From Saprospiraceae bacterium UBA7687 (GTDB lineage: Bacteria > Bacteroidota > Bacteroidia > Chitinophagales > Saprospiraceae): DNA of 58,222 nt. The stretch lies in assembly GCA_002482845.1 (NCBI GenBank), contig DLGT01000109.1, positions 1 to 58,222 on the forward strand. Reading direction: 5' to 3'. The translations under genes were made by a program, and so were the position numbers. Below the pieces are notes generated by a model. That model did no database searches. It had not been told where the DNA came from and saw only the letters and a list, made by a program, of their open reading frames with translations. Every line of letters starts with the position of its first letter. The stretch's first letter is position 1. Of this stretch, positions 25,908-34,862 are shown piece after piece.

Positions 25908-28046
25908 ATGGGTTCTATGCATTCTTCTGATTCTCAAACATATTATACCGATCAAACAAAAGCATTCTTATATAAGCAAGCTACCGTTGATGAAATCACG
26001 CTGCTGAGGGATATATTAATTTTTCATGAACGAAAATACTATATCGAAGATGATCCCCTAATTTCAGACTTTGAGTACGATCAGCTCTATAAACAATTGG
26101 TTGATTTAGAAGAGGAGCATCCACACTTGATCACACCTGATTCGCCTACACAAAGGGTAAGCAATGATCTTTCTGGGGATTTGCCACCTGTACAGCATAC
26201 GGTACCAATGTTATCTCTAGACAATTCATACAATGAAGATGACCTCCAAGATTTCGACAATACCATCAAAAAACTTTGTGGACTACCATCAGATACAGAA
26301 ATAGAATATTGTGTAGAACCTAAATTTGATGGAGGTAGTATCGCCTTGATCTATGAAAACGATATCTTGGTTAGAGCGGCTACACGTGGTAATGGAACTT
26401 TTGGAGAAGAAATGACTCAGAATGCGAAGTCTCTTTCAAGTATTCCACTTAGAGCTACATTTTCATCTCGAGGTATTTCCAAAGTTGAACTCCGTGGCGA
26501 AGCACTCATTCGAAAAGATAATTTTGAACGTATAAATAAAGAAAGAGAAAAAGAAGGCCTCACATTATTTGCAAATCCAAGAAATGCCGCTACAGGTGGG
26601 CTCCGTACTAAGGATGCAAACGAAACGCGCAAGCGAGGTTTGGAAGCTTTTGTGTATCAAATTGCATACGCAGTAGATGCTAACGAAAATTCTGTTTTAA
26701 ATGCCTTTGAGACACATATAGCGGGTATAAACCTACTTGGAGAATTGGGTTTTAAAGTGCCACAGGCAGAAAAAAAAGTTTGTAAAAACATCATTGAAGT
26801 AGGTCAATTTATCAGATCTTGGGAAATCAAAAGAGATGATTATCCATATGAAATAGATGGAATAGTCATCAAAGTCAATAGTCTCGAACTTCAAGCAAAA
26901 TGCGGCTATACATCACATCATCCTCGTTGGGCGATCGCTTTCAAATTTAAAGCCAAACAAGCAACTAGCAAGCTCCTTTCTGTAGAATATCAGGTAGGTA
27001 AAATAGGATCTATCACGCCTGTGGCAAAAATTGAACCTGTTTATCTTGCAGGAGTCACGGTTTCGTCTATCTCGCTGCATAATGAAGAATTTATAAAAAG
27101 CAAGGATCTGCGTATCGGCGATTCTGTGCTTGTGGAGCGAGCTGGAGATGTGATTCCTTACATTGTAAAGTCATTTCCAGAGTTGCGTACAGGTGTAGAG
27201 ACAGTTATTGACTTTCCTGGAGTTTGCCCATTTAATAGAGACATGACGGTAGAAGTCAAACTGATTAAAGAAGATGGAGAAGCCGCTTGGCGATGTCCAA
27301 ACTGTATTTGTGGTGCTCAGAATCTTCAGAAAATGATCTTCCACGTTTCCAAAGATGCAATGGATATTGACGGGTTTGGAAAGTCTTATGTAGAGCGGTT
27401 TTACGAATTGGGTTGGATCAAAGATATGAGTGACATTTACCGATTAGATTATGATAAAATAGCCAGTTTAGAAGGTTTTGGTAAGCGGTCTGCAGAGAAT
27501 ATTAAGAAGGCAATCGATAAAGCAAAAAATAACCCAATCCAACGATTGATGTATTCATTGTGTATTCATCATTTTGGAAAAAAAGCAAGCAAACTAGTCG
27601 CTGAACAAATCAATCACGTCTTTGATCTGCGTAAATGGAGCGTAGATCGGTTTCTCGAAATTAAAGACATTGGACCAGTTGTAGCTGAAAATGTAAGTCA
27701 ATGGTTTGCCAATGAAGACAATATTCTAATGCTTCAAATGATGGAATCTTATGGCGTTAATCTGACACAAACGGATGATGACAAACCACTCCAAGTTTCT
27801 GAAGATGGTGTGTTTTATGGCAAAACCATTCTATTTACAGGTACATTACAAACACTCGGACGTAAACAAGCTGAGGAACTAGCGGCAAAAGCAGGCGCAA
27901 GAAATATCTCAGCTGTAAGTAGCAATCTAAATATTCTAGTAGTAGGCGAAAAAGTTGGTTCGAAACTCAAAAAAGCACAGGAACTAGGCACCGTACAGAT
28001 TATGACAGAAGATGAGTTTATTGAAAAAGTAAACCTAAATGCTTAA
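25908..28046 (+). CDS. ligA: NAD-dependent DNA ligase LigA
   Basis: LigA seals nicks in DNA using NAD+. The 712 residues contain the Ia domain (YYIEDDPLISDFEYDQLY), the nucleotidyltransferase domain with the adenylated Lys139 in KFDG, the OB fold, zinc finger, HhH repeats (about 490-610) and a BRCT domain (about 635-712, GKTILFTGTL). The zinc finger is unusual. The first knuckle is CPFN (C440, Asn443 where Cys is expected), while the second is RCPNCIC (C463, C466, C468), which still gives four Cys in total. A short -7 box lies before the start. The GNAT gene follows 36 bases later. Confidence 0.97.
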   Translation: MGSMHSSDSQTYYTDQTKAFLYKQATVDEITLLRDILIFHERKYYIEDDPLISDFEYDQLYKQLVDLEEEHPHLITPDSPTQRVSNDLSGDLPPVQHTVPMLSLDNSYNEDDLQDFDNTIKKLCGLPSDTEIEYCVEPKFDGGSIALIYENDILVRAATRGNGTFGEEMTQNAKSLSSIPLRATFSSRGISKVELRGEALIRKDNFERINKEREKEGLTLFANPRNAATGGLRTKDANETRKRGLEAFVYQIAYAVDANENSVLNAFETHIAGINLLGELGFKVPQAEKKVCKNIIEVGQFIRSWEIKRDDYPYEIDGIVIKVNSLELQAKCGYTSHHPRWAIAFKFKAKQATSKLLSVEYQVGKIGSITPVAKIEPVYLAGVTVSSISLHNEEFIKSKDLRIGDSVLVERAGDVIPYIVKSFPELRTGVETVIDFPGVCPFNRDMTVEVKLIKEDGEAAWRCPNCICGAQNLQKMIFHVSKDAMDIDGFGKSYVERFYELGWIKDMSDIYRLDYDKIASLEGFGKRSAENIKKAIDKAKNNPIQRLMYSLCIHHFGKKASKLVAEQINHVFDLRKWSVDRFLEIKDIGPVVAENVSQWFANEDNILMLQMMESYGVNLTQTDDDKPLQVSEDGVFYGKTILFTGTLQTLGRKQAEELAAKAGARNISAVSSNLNILVVGEKVGSKLKKAQELGTVQIMTEDEFIEKVNLNA

Positions 28047-28082
28047 GAATTCATACATTTGACCCAAACAAAATTCCAACAA

Positions 28083-28529
28083 ATGGCTGATGTGATCATT
28101 CGTAAAGCAAAGATCGAAGATATTCCAGAAATATATGCGCTCGTATATGAACTTGCCGTATTCGAAAAGGAACCTGAAGCGTTAACTGTTAGTATAGATG
28201 AGTATGAAAAAGCATTTTCCGAAGGATTATTGCAAGGTATTGTGGCAACTATTGATCATAAAGTCGTAGGAATAGCCGTGTTTTATATGACATTTTCGAC
28301 TTGGAAAGGCAAGTGCTTATACCTAGAAGATTTTTATGTACAACCTGCATTCCGAAGGGATAAAATCGGACAGCAATTATTTGATGCATATTTAGCAGAA
28401 GCAAAAGAACAAGGAGCAAATATGACCAAATGGCAAGTGCTAGATTGGAATGAAACGGGTCTAAACTTTTACCATAAAAATAACGCCATCATAGAAAAAA
28501 ACTGGTGGAATGGTAAAATCTTCTTTTAA
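28083..28529 (+). CDS. GNAT family N-acetyltransferase
   Basis: A 148-residue single-domain GNAT. The ATG at 28083 (MADVIIRKAKIEDIPEI) gives the canonical first strand and helix, while the TTG at 28059 would add eight unsupported residues. The acetyl-CoA-binding motif A is visible as LEDFYVQPAFRRDKIGQQLF. Motif B follows as the C-terminal LNFYHKNNAIIEKNWW. The pattern (YELAVFEKEPEA near residue 25) recalls the small GNATs related to diamine acetyltransferases that act on free amines. Substrate cannot be told. It starts 36 bases after ligA, and ilvA begins 19 bases after its stop, so the three are likely cotranscribed. Confidence 0.9.
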   Translation: MADVIIRKAKIEDIPEIYALVYELAVFEKEPEALTVSIDEYEKAFSEGLLQGIVATIDHKVVGIAVFYMTFSTWKGKCLYLEDFYVQPAFRRDKIGQQLFDAYLAEAKEQGANMTKWQVLDWNETGLNFYHKNNAIIEKNWWNGKIFF

Positions 28530-28548
28530 TATTGAAAAAAATCACATC

Positions 28549-29787
28549 ATGATATCCCTAGAGAAAATAGAGGAAGCAAGCCTTAACATCCAATCCATAG
28601 TGACCAATACACCATTGATGCGAAATTATAACCTATCCAAAAAATATGGTTGTAATGTTTTTCTGAAGAGAGAAGATATGCAGGTGGTACGTTCTTTTAA
28701 AATCAGAGGAGCTTACAACAAAATGAAAATGATGGGCGAAGCAGCTCGTGCAGGTGGCGTTATATGCGCAAGTGCAGGCAATCATGCCCAAGGTGTAGCT
28801 TTTGCATGTTCGTCACTCAAAACCCGTGGCATTATTTATATGCCAACTACCACACCAAACCAAAAAATAAGTAAGGTCAAACATTTTGGTGGTTCTTGGA
28901 TCGAAGTGAGATTGGTAGGAGATACTTTTGATGATGCCAATAAAATTGCACTACAACATGCAGCCGATGACCATATCCCGTACATTCATCCTTTTAATGA
29001 CGAAGACGTCATCGCAGGTCAAGGTACTATCGGAAAAGAAATTCTAGACACCATGACCGAAAGTGTAGATGTGCTTTTTGTGGCCGTAGGTGGTGGCGGA
29101 TTGATATCTGGTGTAGGCTCATATTTCAAACAAAAAAGTCCAAATACCCGAATCATTGCCATAGAAGCGGAAGGCGCACCAGCATTGGCAAAATCCATGG
29201 CTGAAAATGAATTGGTAAGATTAGAAAAAATAGATTCTTTTGCTGATGGTATCGCTGTCAAAATGATCGGCGATAAGACCTTTGAGATTTGTAAAAAGGT
29301 GATTGATGAAGTTAGATTGGTCCCAGAAGGCAAAATTTGTTCTTCGATACTTGGATTGTATAATGACGAAGCTATCGTGGTAGAACCTGCAGGAGCAATA
29401 AGTTTTGCAGCCTTGGATTATTATAAAGATGAGATCAAAGGCAAAAACATTGTCATCATTGTCTGTGGTGGAAATAATGATATCACTAGGACTGAAGACA
29501 TTCGTGAAAGAGCTCTCTTGTGGGAAGGTAGAAAACATTACTTCATTATTCGGTTTCCACAACGAGCTGGCGCATTAAGAGATTTTCTGAATTTATTGGG
29601 TCCGGAAGATGATATCGCACATTTTGAATACACCAAAAAAACAAATAGAGATACAGGTCCTGCGCTCGTTGGTATAGAATTAAAATCTTCTGATGATTAT
29701 TTGTCTTTGGTAGATAGAATGTTAAAAGCAGGTATTAATTACGAACATCTGAATAATAATCCGATGTTGTTTGAGATGTTGGTATAA
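28549..29787 (+). CDS. ilvA: threonine ammonia-lyase
   Basis: This PLP enzyme turns threonine into 2-oxobutanoate, the first step of isoleucine synthesis. The 412-residue product has Lys51 in RSFKIRGAYNK as the PLP lysine, the SAGNHAQGVAFA phosphate-binding segment, the glycine loop AVGGGGLISG and the C-terminal regulatory ACT-like part (FIIRFPQRAGALRDFLNLLG). The ATG at 28549 is preferred over 28510, which would overlap the GNAT gene. The single regulatory domain matches the shorter biosynthetic form found in Bacteroidota. A hairpin follows directly after the stop. No other ilv gene is in the window. Confidence 0.95.
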   Translation: MISLEKIEEASLNIQSIVTNTPLMRNYNLSKKYGCNVFLKREDMQVVRSFKIRGAYNKMKMMGEAARAGGVICASAGNHAQGVAFACSSLKTRGIIYMPTTTPNQKISKVKHFGGSWIEVRLVGDTFDDANKIALQHAADDHIPYIHPFNDEDVIAGQGTIGKEILDTMTESVDVLFVAVGGGGLISGVGSYFKQKSPNTRIIAIEAEGAPALAKSMAENELVRLEKIDSFADGIAVKMIGDKTFEICKKVIDEVRLVPEGKICSSILGLYNDEAIVVEPAGAISFAALDYYKDEIKGKNIVIIVCGGNNDITRTEDIRERALLWEGRKHYFIIRFPQRAGALRDFLNLLGPEDDIAHFEYTKKTNRDTGPALVGIELKSSDDYLSLVDRMLKAGINYEHLNNNPMLFEMLV

Positions 29788-29792
29788 ATAAA

Positions 29793-29820
29793 AAACGACC
29801 CCGAAATGGAGTCGTTTCTT
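29793..29820. terminator. hairpin between convergent ilvA and the RHH/SPFH pair
   Basis: AAACGAC (29793-29799) and GTCGTTT (29811-29817) are complementary. T-rich sequence follows on the plus strand and an A-run precedes, so it can serve both directions. Confidence 0.65.
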
Positions 29821-29830
29821 TATAAAATTT

Positions 29831-30007
29831 CTATGTCTTGGCACCATCATCCTTAGGTGGTTTCATCCTTTTGGCATCTTTGAGTGCTTTGTCGATGATA
29901 AATTCCAATTGCCCATTGACACTACGAAATTCATCCGTCGCCCACTTTTCGAGTGCTTCGTATGTTTTGGCGTTGAGCCTTAGGACAAATGACTTTTTTT
30001 CGCTCAT
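29831..30007 (-). CDS. small ribbon-helix-helix (Arc-like) protein
   Basis: A 58-residue frame begins at the ATG 30007 and ends at TAG 29831. It reads MSEKKSFVLRLNAKTYEALE, then KWATDEFRSVNGQLEFIID. The beta strand KSFVLRLN followed by two helices is the Arc/MetJ ribbon-helix-helix fold, a DNA-binding dimer. It starts three bases after the SPFH stop on the same strand, and this pairing recurs in Bacteroidota. The Lys-rich tail (KRMKPPKDD) may contact DNA. The target could be its own operon, or the protein may be an adaptor of the SPFH protein. It is easily missed because of its length. Confidence 0.85.
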   Translation of the reverse strand: MSEKKSFVLRLNAKTYEALEKWATDEFRSVNGQLEFIIDKALKDAKRMKPPKDDGAKT

Positions 30008-30010
30008 ATC

Positions 30011-30871
30011 TTAATGATGTAAAGTACCTGCATTGACAATAGGCGAAGCTGATTTATCTGAACAAAGAACTACTAATAAATTGCTTACCATGGCTGCTTT
30101 CTTTTCTTCGTCCAAATGTACGATATCTTTTTTATTTAAAGCGTCTAGGGCCATTTCTACCATGCCAACTGCTCCTTCTACAATCTTGCTCCTTGCGGCA
30201 ACTACAGCAGAAGCTTGCTGACGTTGCAACATAGCGCTGGCAATTTCTTGGGCATAAGCAAGATGACTGATTCTAGCTTCTATCACTTCGATACCTGCGA
30301 TGTCAAGTCTCTCAGAGATTTCGCTTTCGAGCATTTCGTTGATCTCCGTGGAAATAGACCTTAGTGTGATCTCCGCTGTTTCGTCTTCAAAATTGTCGTA
30401 AGAATAAGCCATTGCCATTTTACGCAAAGCCGATTCACTTTGTATGGTGACAAATTCTTGGTAATTCTCGACATCAAAAGCCGCTCTAAAAGTATCCCTT
30501 ACCTTCCACACTACTACCGCGGCAATCATGATTGGATTACCTTGTTTGTCATTAACTTTGAGTTGGGTTGTTTCTAAGTTGTGTGCTCTGAGTGAAATGT
30601 TTTTCTTTAGGAAAAATGGATTTGCCCAAAAAAATCCTGACTCTTTGACTGTACCTACATAATCTCCAAACATGGTGAGAACTCTCGCACTATTCGGTTG
30701 GATAGCCATAAAGCCTAGTAAAAGCAAGAAACCGACTATAGCGCTAAAGATACCAATTCCTATGTGTACCCAATGAAACTTAAAATTCAAAATGGAGAAT
30801 ATAAGGATGGCTAAACTGACAATTAGGATAAGATATCCTGAAAATGGTTGGATTGTTTTTTCTGTTTTCAT
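30011..30871 (-). CDS. SPFH (band 7/stomatin-like) membrane protein
   Basis: A 286-residue protein with two adjacent hydrophobic segments near the N-terminus (about 11-30 and 35-55). The SPFH domain follows (about 55-225), with GDYVGTVKESGFFWANPF, NPIMIAAVVVWKVRDTFRAAFDVENYQEFV, the helical DIAGIEVIEARISHLAYAQEIASAML and then RQQASAVVAAR. SPFH proteins assemble into large membrane-bound cages or microdomains and often control a protease. The tail (VNAGTLHH) is short. It is the first gene of a pair with the ribbon-helix-helix protein. Upstream is a 640-base gene-free stretch without a clear TAnnTTTG box. Confidence 0.92.
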   Translation of the reverse strand: MKTEKTIQPFSGYLILIVSLAILIFSILNFKFHWVHIGIGIFSAIVGFLLLLGFMAIQPNSARVLTMFGDYVGTVKESGFFWANPFFLKKNISLRAHNLETTQLKVNDKQGNPIMIAAVVVWKVRDTFRAAFDVENYQEFVTIQSESALRKMAMAYSYDNFEDETAEITLRSISTEINEMLESEISERLDIAGIEVIEARISHLAYAQEIASAMLQRQQASAVVAARSKIVEGAVGMVEMALDALNKKDIVHLDEEKKAAMVSNLLVVLCSDKSASPIVNAGTLHH

Positions 30872-31436
30872 TTTTTGGTTTTGATTTAAATTGATATTAA
30901 AATGATATTATAATAGTAAACCAAATGGACATTTATTTAGTTCCAAAAAAGTTAATTTTTTTATAAAAAAATATTCATAAGGTATTTAATAAGCATATAT
31001 CAGTTGTTGTTTCTAGCAAATGACTTGGGCCCAATACGAAGAAAAAATCTGAAGTAAGTCCTTTTATTAATTTAATGGTGCCGATTAAGGTATAAAATGA
31101 ACTTGTTAGAAAGTCCATAAACTATAAAGAGGTGTGTGATGCACACTGAAACACAAATAAAGAACTAGGGGAAGAAATGGCATTGTCACGATTGAAGGAA
31201 TCTCCATAGGAGCATTTTGTAGTGCAGTAAAGATAATCTAAAGACGATATTCCATTGGTGTATTAAGGAGTCGAGACTAAGGCATTTGGAGATGAAGATT
31301 GAAAGGTGACTATTTGTAGGTTTGGTAGAAGTGTGTTGTGAAATTATAAATGATATTTTCAGTTAGACACTTAGATAAATGAATTGATGTTTTGTTTTAA
31401 ATTTGAACATTTCAGAGTGGGCATATTTAAATGTAT
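30872..31436. other. gene-free stretch upstream of the SPFH gene
   Basis: No reading frame here has coding character, and I see no tRNA, repeat family or conserved RNA. It is AT-rich with scattered G/A-rich stretches (31120-31330) and a short GTGTG/CACAC inverted repeat near 31133-31147. It must contain the promoter of the leftward SPFH gene, but no good box was found. Confidence 0.5.
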
Positions 31437-31488
31437 AAAAAAAAAAGGCGAAAAAACCATCAGCTTGACCAATGACTTTTTCGCCTTT
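31437..31488 (-). terminator. intrinsic terminator of the thioredoxin-SPOR gene
   Basis: On the minus strand a 12-bp perfect stem (AAAGGCGAAAAA 31488-31477 with TTTTTCGCCTTT 31455-31444) encloses a 21-base loop and is followed by Ts (plus-strand As at 31437-31446). Confidence 0.85.
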
Positions 31489-31512
31489 ACTTTATATCAT
31501 ACAGAAAGGTCT

Positions 31513-32298
31513 CTATTGGACGATCCCTTCTATTTTGTATTCATCTTTGAGCGTTTTTCTAAAGTTTTCTGCATCTTCCAACTTACTGAATTGCCCTATA
31601 CATACCTTAAAGTAGGAAACATTATCTTTATATTCCGTAGTAACAGTAATAGGCTCTAGGAAATTTTCTCTTAGCGACTTTATAAGATTGTTCGCTCCTT
31701 TATATTTTGTAAAAACGCCTACTTGAACCCTATAGACAGTTTCTGTTTGTGGTTGTTGATAATATTTTTCGTATTCTTCAGCTGATTGATTAAAATCATT
31801 ATTGTTATCAAGTTGAAGCGACACATTATTCAATGAAGGTGAAGTATTAAGGTCGTGTTTGATAACAATTTTATTTTCAGGTGCATTGTGTTTGTTCAGC
31901 ACATTCATAAGTAATCGAGGAGTCATCGTCTCTTCTATTCTCTCCACCAACTGCCCTTGTGAATTAAAAATCAACATGGTAGGCAAGTACTTCACCTCAT
32001 AAATTGATTTTAGCTCAAAACCTTGGACATCATCGATATCTACTTTCAATGCGACAAAATCGGAATTTAGCATGTTTGTAACATTAGCATCCTTAAATGT
32101 TGTCTGATCCATCCAAGTACAAGGTGTACACCATTTTGCATGAAAACCTACAAAAAGCAATTTCCCTTCTTCCCCTGCTTTTTTACGAGCACTAGAGATA
32201 CTTTCATTGCTGAAATTGATCCTAATGTCCGATGCTTCTAGGTTGCTTCCTATGATCAATAGTAAGACCAGTGGAAGATAATTCATTAATCTTCTCAT
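31513..32298 (-). CDS. exported thioredoxin-fold protein fused to a SPOR domain
   Basis: A 261-residue protein with signal peptide (MRRLMNYLPLVLLLIIGSNL). The thioredoxin domain (about 40-135) has the redox motif W56-C-T-P-C60 and the cis-Pro in YLPTMLIF. A Asn/Gln-rich linker (about 140-185) leads to a C-terminal SPOR domain (about 187-261) with two repeats, YRVQVGVFTKYKGANNLIKSL and SYFKVCIGQFSKLEDAENFRK. SPOR domains bind denuded glycan strands at division sites, so the thioredoxin may be held in peptidoglycan. Terminator and gap on both sides make it a single-gene unit. Partner enzymes are unknown. Confidence 0.9.
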   Translation of the reverse strand: MRRLMNYLPLVLLLIIGSNLEASDIRINFSNESISSARKKAGEEGKLLFVGFHAKWCTPCTWMDQTTFKDANVTNMLNSDFVALKVDIDDVQGFELKSIYEVKYLPTMLIFNSQGQLVERIEETMTPRLLMNVLNKHNAPENKIVIKHDLNTSPSLNNVSLQLDNNNDFNQSAEEYEKYYQQPQTETVYRVQVGVFTKYKGANNLIKSLRENFLEPITVTTEYKDNVSYFKVCIGQFSKLEDAENFRKTLKDEYKIEGIVQ

Positions 32299-32642
32299 GA
32301 TTTTTAAATTTGAAAATGATATAAAAATTTCTGTGTTTAGATATTATCAGGTTTTATAATCTCGAACCTTTTGCATTACATAAAATTCTTAACTATAATT
32401 GACTGTATGACTGATGCTTAGTATATATCAATTTTGATACCAAAAATAAATTGAAACGTGTCGATTTTTTTAATTTTTTAATTTTCTATATTTGTAATAT
32501 ATTGAATTGTAATTAAATACGCGTTATAAATAAAGATAAAGTATTGTAATATTTTTTTATATTTACAATTCATTTCTATGAAAAATGAAAATTAATGTAT
32601 CTTGTGCCACTTTTTCTTAAAACAGTTCAAAACCAATTTGCC
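32299..32642. other. 344-base intergenic stretch between trx-SPOR and fabH
   Basis: No gene. TATATTTG at 32487-32494 is a candidate -7 box for fabH with a long (about 140-base) leader, but no spaced TTG is present. A short palindrome TATCAATTTTGATA lies at 32426-32439. The rest is AT-rich without visible feature. Confidence 0.45.
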
Positions 32643-33632
32643 ATGGCAAAAACCTTTGCAGCAATAACAGGTGTAGCCGGATATGTTCCCGAAGATATTT
32701 TATCCAATGCCGACCTCGAAAAAATGGTAGACACTACAGATGAATGGATTACCACTAGGACAGGCATCAAAGAAAGAAGGATCCTACGTACCCCAGGTAA
32801 GGCTACCTCAGATATGGCTGTAGAAGTAGTGAAACAATTATTGGCGAAGACCAATACATCGGCAGATGAAATAGAACTTTTGATCTGTGCCACAGTTACT
32901 CCTGACATGACATTTCCTGATACCGCCAATACCATTTTGGACAAAGTTGGCGCTAAAAATGCTTTCGGGTATGATATTAATGCAGCTTGTTCAGGATTTC
33001 TATATGCTCTCACCACAGGTGCAAAATTTATTGAATCTGGTATGTACAAAAAAGTAATCATTATAGGTGCAGATAAAATGTCATCCATAGTAGACTATAC
33101 TGATCGTACGACATGTATTATTTTTGGGGATGGAGCTGGCGGTGTTATGCTGGAACCGACAGAAGAAAAATCTGGCGTTATTGATTCAGTCCTTCGTTCA
33201 GATGGGTCTGGTAGAGAATTTCTGCACATGAAAGCAGGTGGATCATTGAAGCCAGCTAGTGCCGAAACGGTAATGAACAAAGAACACTACGTATTTCAAG
33301 ATGGAAAACCAGTATTCAAAGCTGCAGTCACAGGCATGGTCAATACAGTAAAACAAGTTTTGGAGCGAAACGAACTAGAAATAGATGATATTGATTGGCT
33401 TGTACCACACCAAGCTAATATGAGAATCATAAACTCTGTAGGAGACATGCTCGATTTTCCCAAGGAAAAAGTAATGGTCAATATTCATAAATATGGCAAT
33501 ACTACTGCAGGAACCCTGCCACTTTGCCTTTGGGAATATGAGTCAAAACTCAAAAAAGGAGATAAATTAATGCTCACAGCTTTCGGCGGCGGCTTTACTT
33601 GGGGAAGCACTTACATCATTTGGCATTATTGA
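32643..33632 (+). CDS. fabH: 3-oxoacyl-ACP synthase III
   Basis: FabH starts fatty acid elongation by joining acetyl-CoA to malonyl-ACP. The ATG at 32643 (MAKTFAAITGVAGYVPED) gives 329 residues; an ATG 48 bases upstream would add an unsupported leader. The catalytic triad is visible: Cys116 in NAACSGF, His256 in PHQANMR and Asn286 in GNTTAGTLP. TTRTGIKERRI near residue 40 is typical. It opens the run fabH-efp-accB-accC, a grouping known in many bacteria for lipid initiation. efp has its own promoter inside the fabH end. No plsX or rpmF lies upstream here. Confidence 0.96.
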   Translation: MAKTFAAITGVAGYVPEDILSNADLEKMVDTTDEWITTRTGIKERRILRTPGKATSDMAVEVVKQLLAKTNTSADEIELLICATVTPDMTFPDTANTILDKVGAKNAFGYDINAACSGFLYALTTGAKFIESGMYKKVIIIGADKMSSIVDYTDRTTCIIFGDGAGGVMLEPTEEKSGVIDSVLRSDGSGREFLHMKAGGSLKPASAETVMNKEHYVFQDGKPVFKAAVTGMVNTVKQVLERNELEIDDIDWLVPHQANMRIINSVGDMLDFPKEKVMVNIHKYGNTTAGTLPLCLWEYESKLKKGDKLMLTAFGGGFTWGSTYIIWHY

Positions 33633-33657
33633 GTCTGAGAAAGTCTTCTTATCTTTG
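33629..33657 (+). promoter_or_regulatory. promoter of efp and accBC
   Basis: TTG at 33629-33631 and TATCTTTG at 33650-33657 are 18 bases apart. The transcript would begin near 33664, about 29 bases before the efp ATG. Confidence 0.65.
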
Positions 33658-33692
33658 CACAAAATTTTAAAAATACAATATAATTTTTGTTT

Positions 33693-34259
33693 ATGGCAAG
33701 TACATCAGATATCCGAAATGGTTTGTGTATGACACACAATGGTGATATTTTTTCTGTAGTAGAATTTTTACACGTAAAACCAGGAAAAGGAAACGCATTC
33801 GTTAGAACTAAATTAAAAAGTCTTACCACTGGTAAAGTAGTAGAACATACCTTCCCTTCAGGACATAAAATCGATGATGTAAGGGTGGAAAGAAGAAAAT
33901 TCCAATTCTTATATAGTGATGAGAGTGGATACAACTTTATGGATAACGAAACCTACGATCAGGTATCTTTAAATGAAAACATGCTCGAAAGACCTGATTT
34001 CTTGAAAGAAGGAAGTGAAATAGAAATTTTGTTTCATGCTGAAAAAAATATACCTTTGACAGCAGATATGCCAGCAAGTATCGTATTGGAGGTGACATAT
34101 ACAGAACCAGGGGTAAGAGGAGATACTGCTACCAACGTCACTAAGCCGGCTACAGTAGAGACTGGCGCGGAAGTGAAAGTTCCAATATTTATCAATCAAG
34201 GGGATAAAATCAAAATAGACACCAAAACAGGTGGTTATTTAGAAAGAGTTAAAGCGTAA
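33693..34259 (+). CDS. efp: translation elongation factor P
   Basis: EF-P relieves ribosome stalling at proline runs. The ATG at 33693 gives 188 residues with the three beta-barrel domains. The modifiable loop carries Lys32 in KPGKGNAF, the residue that corresponds to the beta-lysylated Lys34 in Escherichia coli. The family end motif is seen (FINQGDKIKIDTKTGGYLERV). Whether Lys32 is modified is unknown; no epmA/epmB is visible here. It lies between fabH and accB, and the TTG at 33687 is not needed. Confidence 0.96.
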   Translation: MASTSDIRNGLCMTHNGDIFSVVEFLHVKPGKGNAFVRTKLKSLTTGKVVEHTFPSGHKIDDVRVERRKFQFLYSDESGYNFMDNETYDQVSLNENMLERPDFLKEGSEIEILFHAEKNIPLTADMPASIVLEVTYTEPGVRGDTATNVTKPATVETGAEVKVPIFINQGDKIKIDTKTGGYLERVKA

Positions 34260-34279
34260 CCAATTAAAAACAAAGCCAT

Positions 34280-34777
34280 ATGAATTTCAACGAAATACAG
34301 GAACTCATCAAGTTGGTGAATAAGTCTAATCTAACAGATTTCAAACTCAAAGACAAAGATTTTGAGATTCAGATTAGGACTAAAAAATTCTATAAAGGTG
34401 CACACCAGACAGTTGTGACAGCACCACAAGCTTATACAGTTTCTGCCCCAGCTCCCGCAGCACCTCATGCACCTGAGAGTAGTGCTCCAGCACCGACATC
34501 AGCAGCAGCTCCAGCAGCAGAATCTACGAAAGGCAAAAATATCCTAGAAATTAAGTCACCTATCGTGGGTACATTCTATCGATCTCCAGGTCCTGACAAA
34601 CCAGTATTTACTAAAGTGGGTGATGCTGTAAAACAAGGAGATGTCGTTTGTATCATTGAAGCAATGAAGTTGTTTAATGAAATAGAGAGTGATGTCACTG
34701 GTACAATAGTAAAAGTACTCGTTGAAGATGCATCTCCTGTAGAGTATGACCAAGTTTTATTCTTGGTAGAAGTCTAG
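34280..34777 (+). CDS. accB: biotin carboxyl carrier protein of acetyl-CoA carboxylase
   Basis: AccB carries biotin between the carboxylase and transferase halves of acetyl-CoA carboxylase. The 165 residues contain an N-terminal helical domain, an Ala/Pro-rich swivelling linker (about 50-90, rich in AP repeats) and a C-terminal biotinyl domain. The biotinylated lysine is Lys130 in EAMKLFNE. The domain begins at SPIVGTFYRSPGP. The gene starts 20 bases after efp and is followed by accC after 85 bases. Confidence 0.97.
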   Translation: MNFNEIQELIKLVNKSNLTDFKLKDKDFEIQIRTKKFYKGAHQTVVTAPQAYTVSAPAPAAPHAPESSAPAPTSAAAPAAESTKGKNILEIKSPIVGTFYRSPGPDKPVFTKVGDAVKQGDVVCIIEAMKLFNEIESDVTGTIVKVLVEDASPVEYDQVLFLVEV

Positions 34778-34862
34778 GGCGTTTTCACCTTTAATTTACA
34801 TTTGCTATATATTGCGCATAGTTTATATGGCCATTATTTAATTTTGTATAATCGAATGCTTA

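Noticed and set aside
31120..31330. group II intron or other structured RNA remnant
   Set aside because: The G/A-rich text suggested structure, but no domain V-like hairpin or reverse-transcriptase relic was found.
31384..31659. 91-codon rightward frame at the end of the thioredoxin-SPOR gene
   Set aside because: It runs through the terminator stem and the antisense of the SPOR domain.
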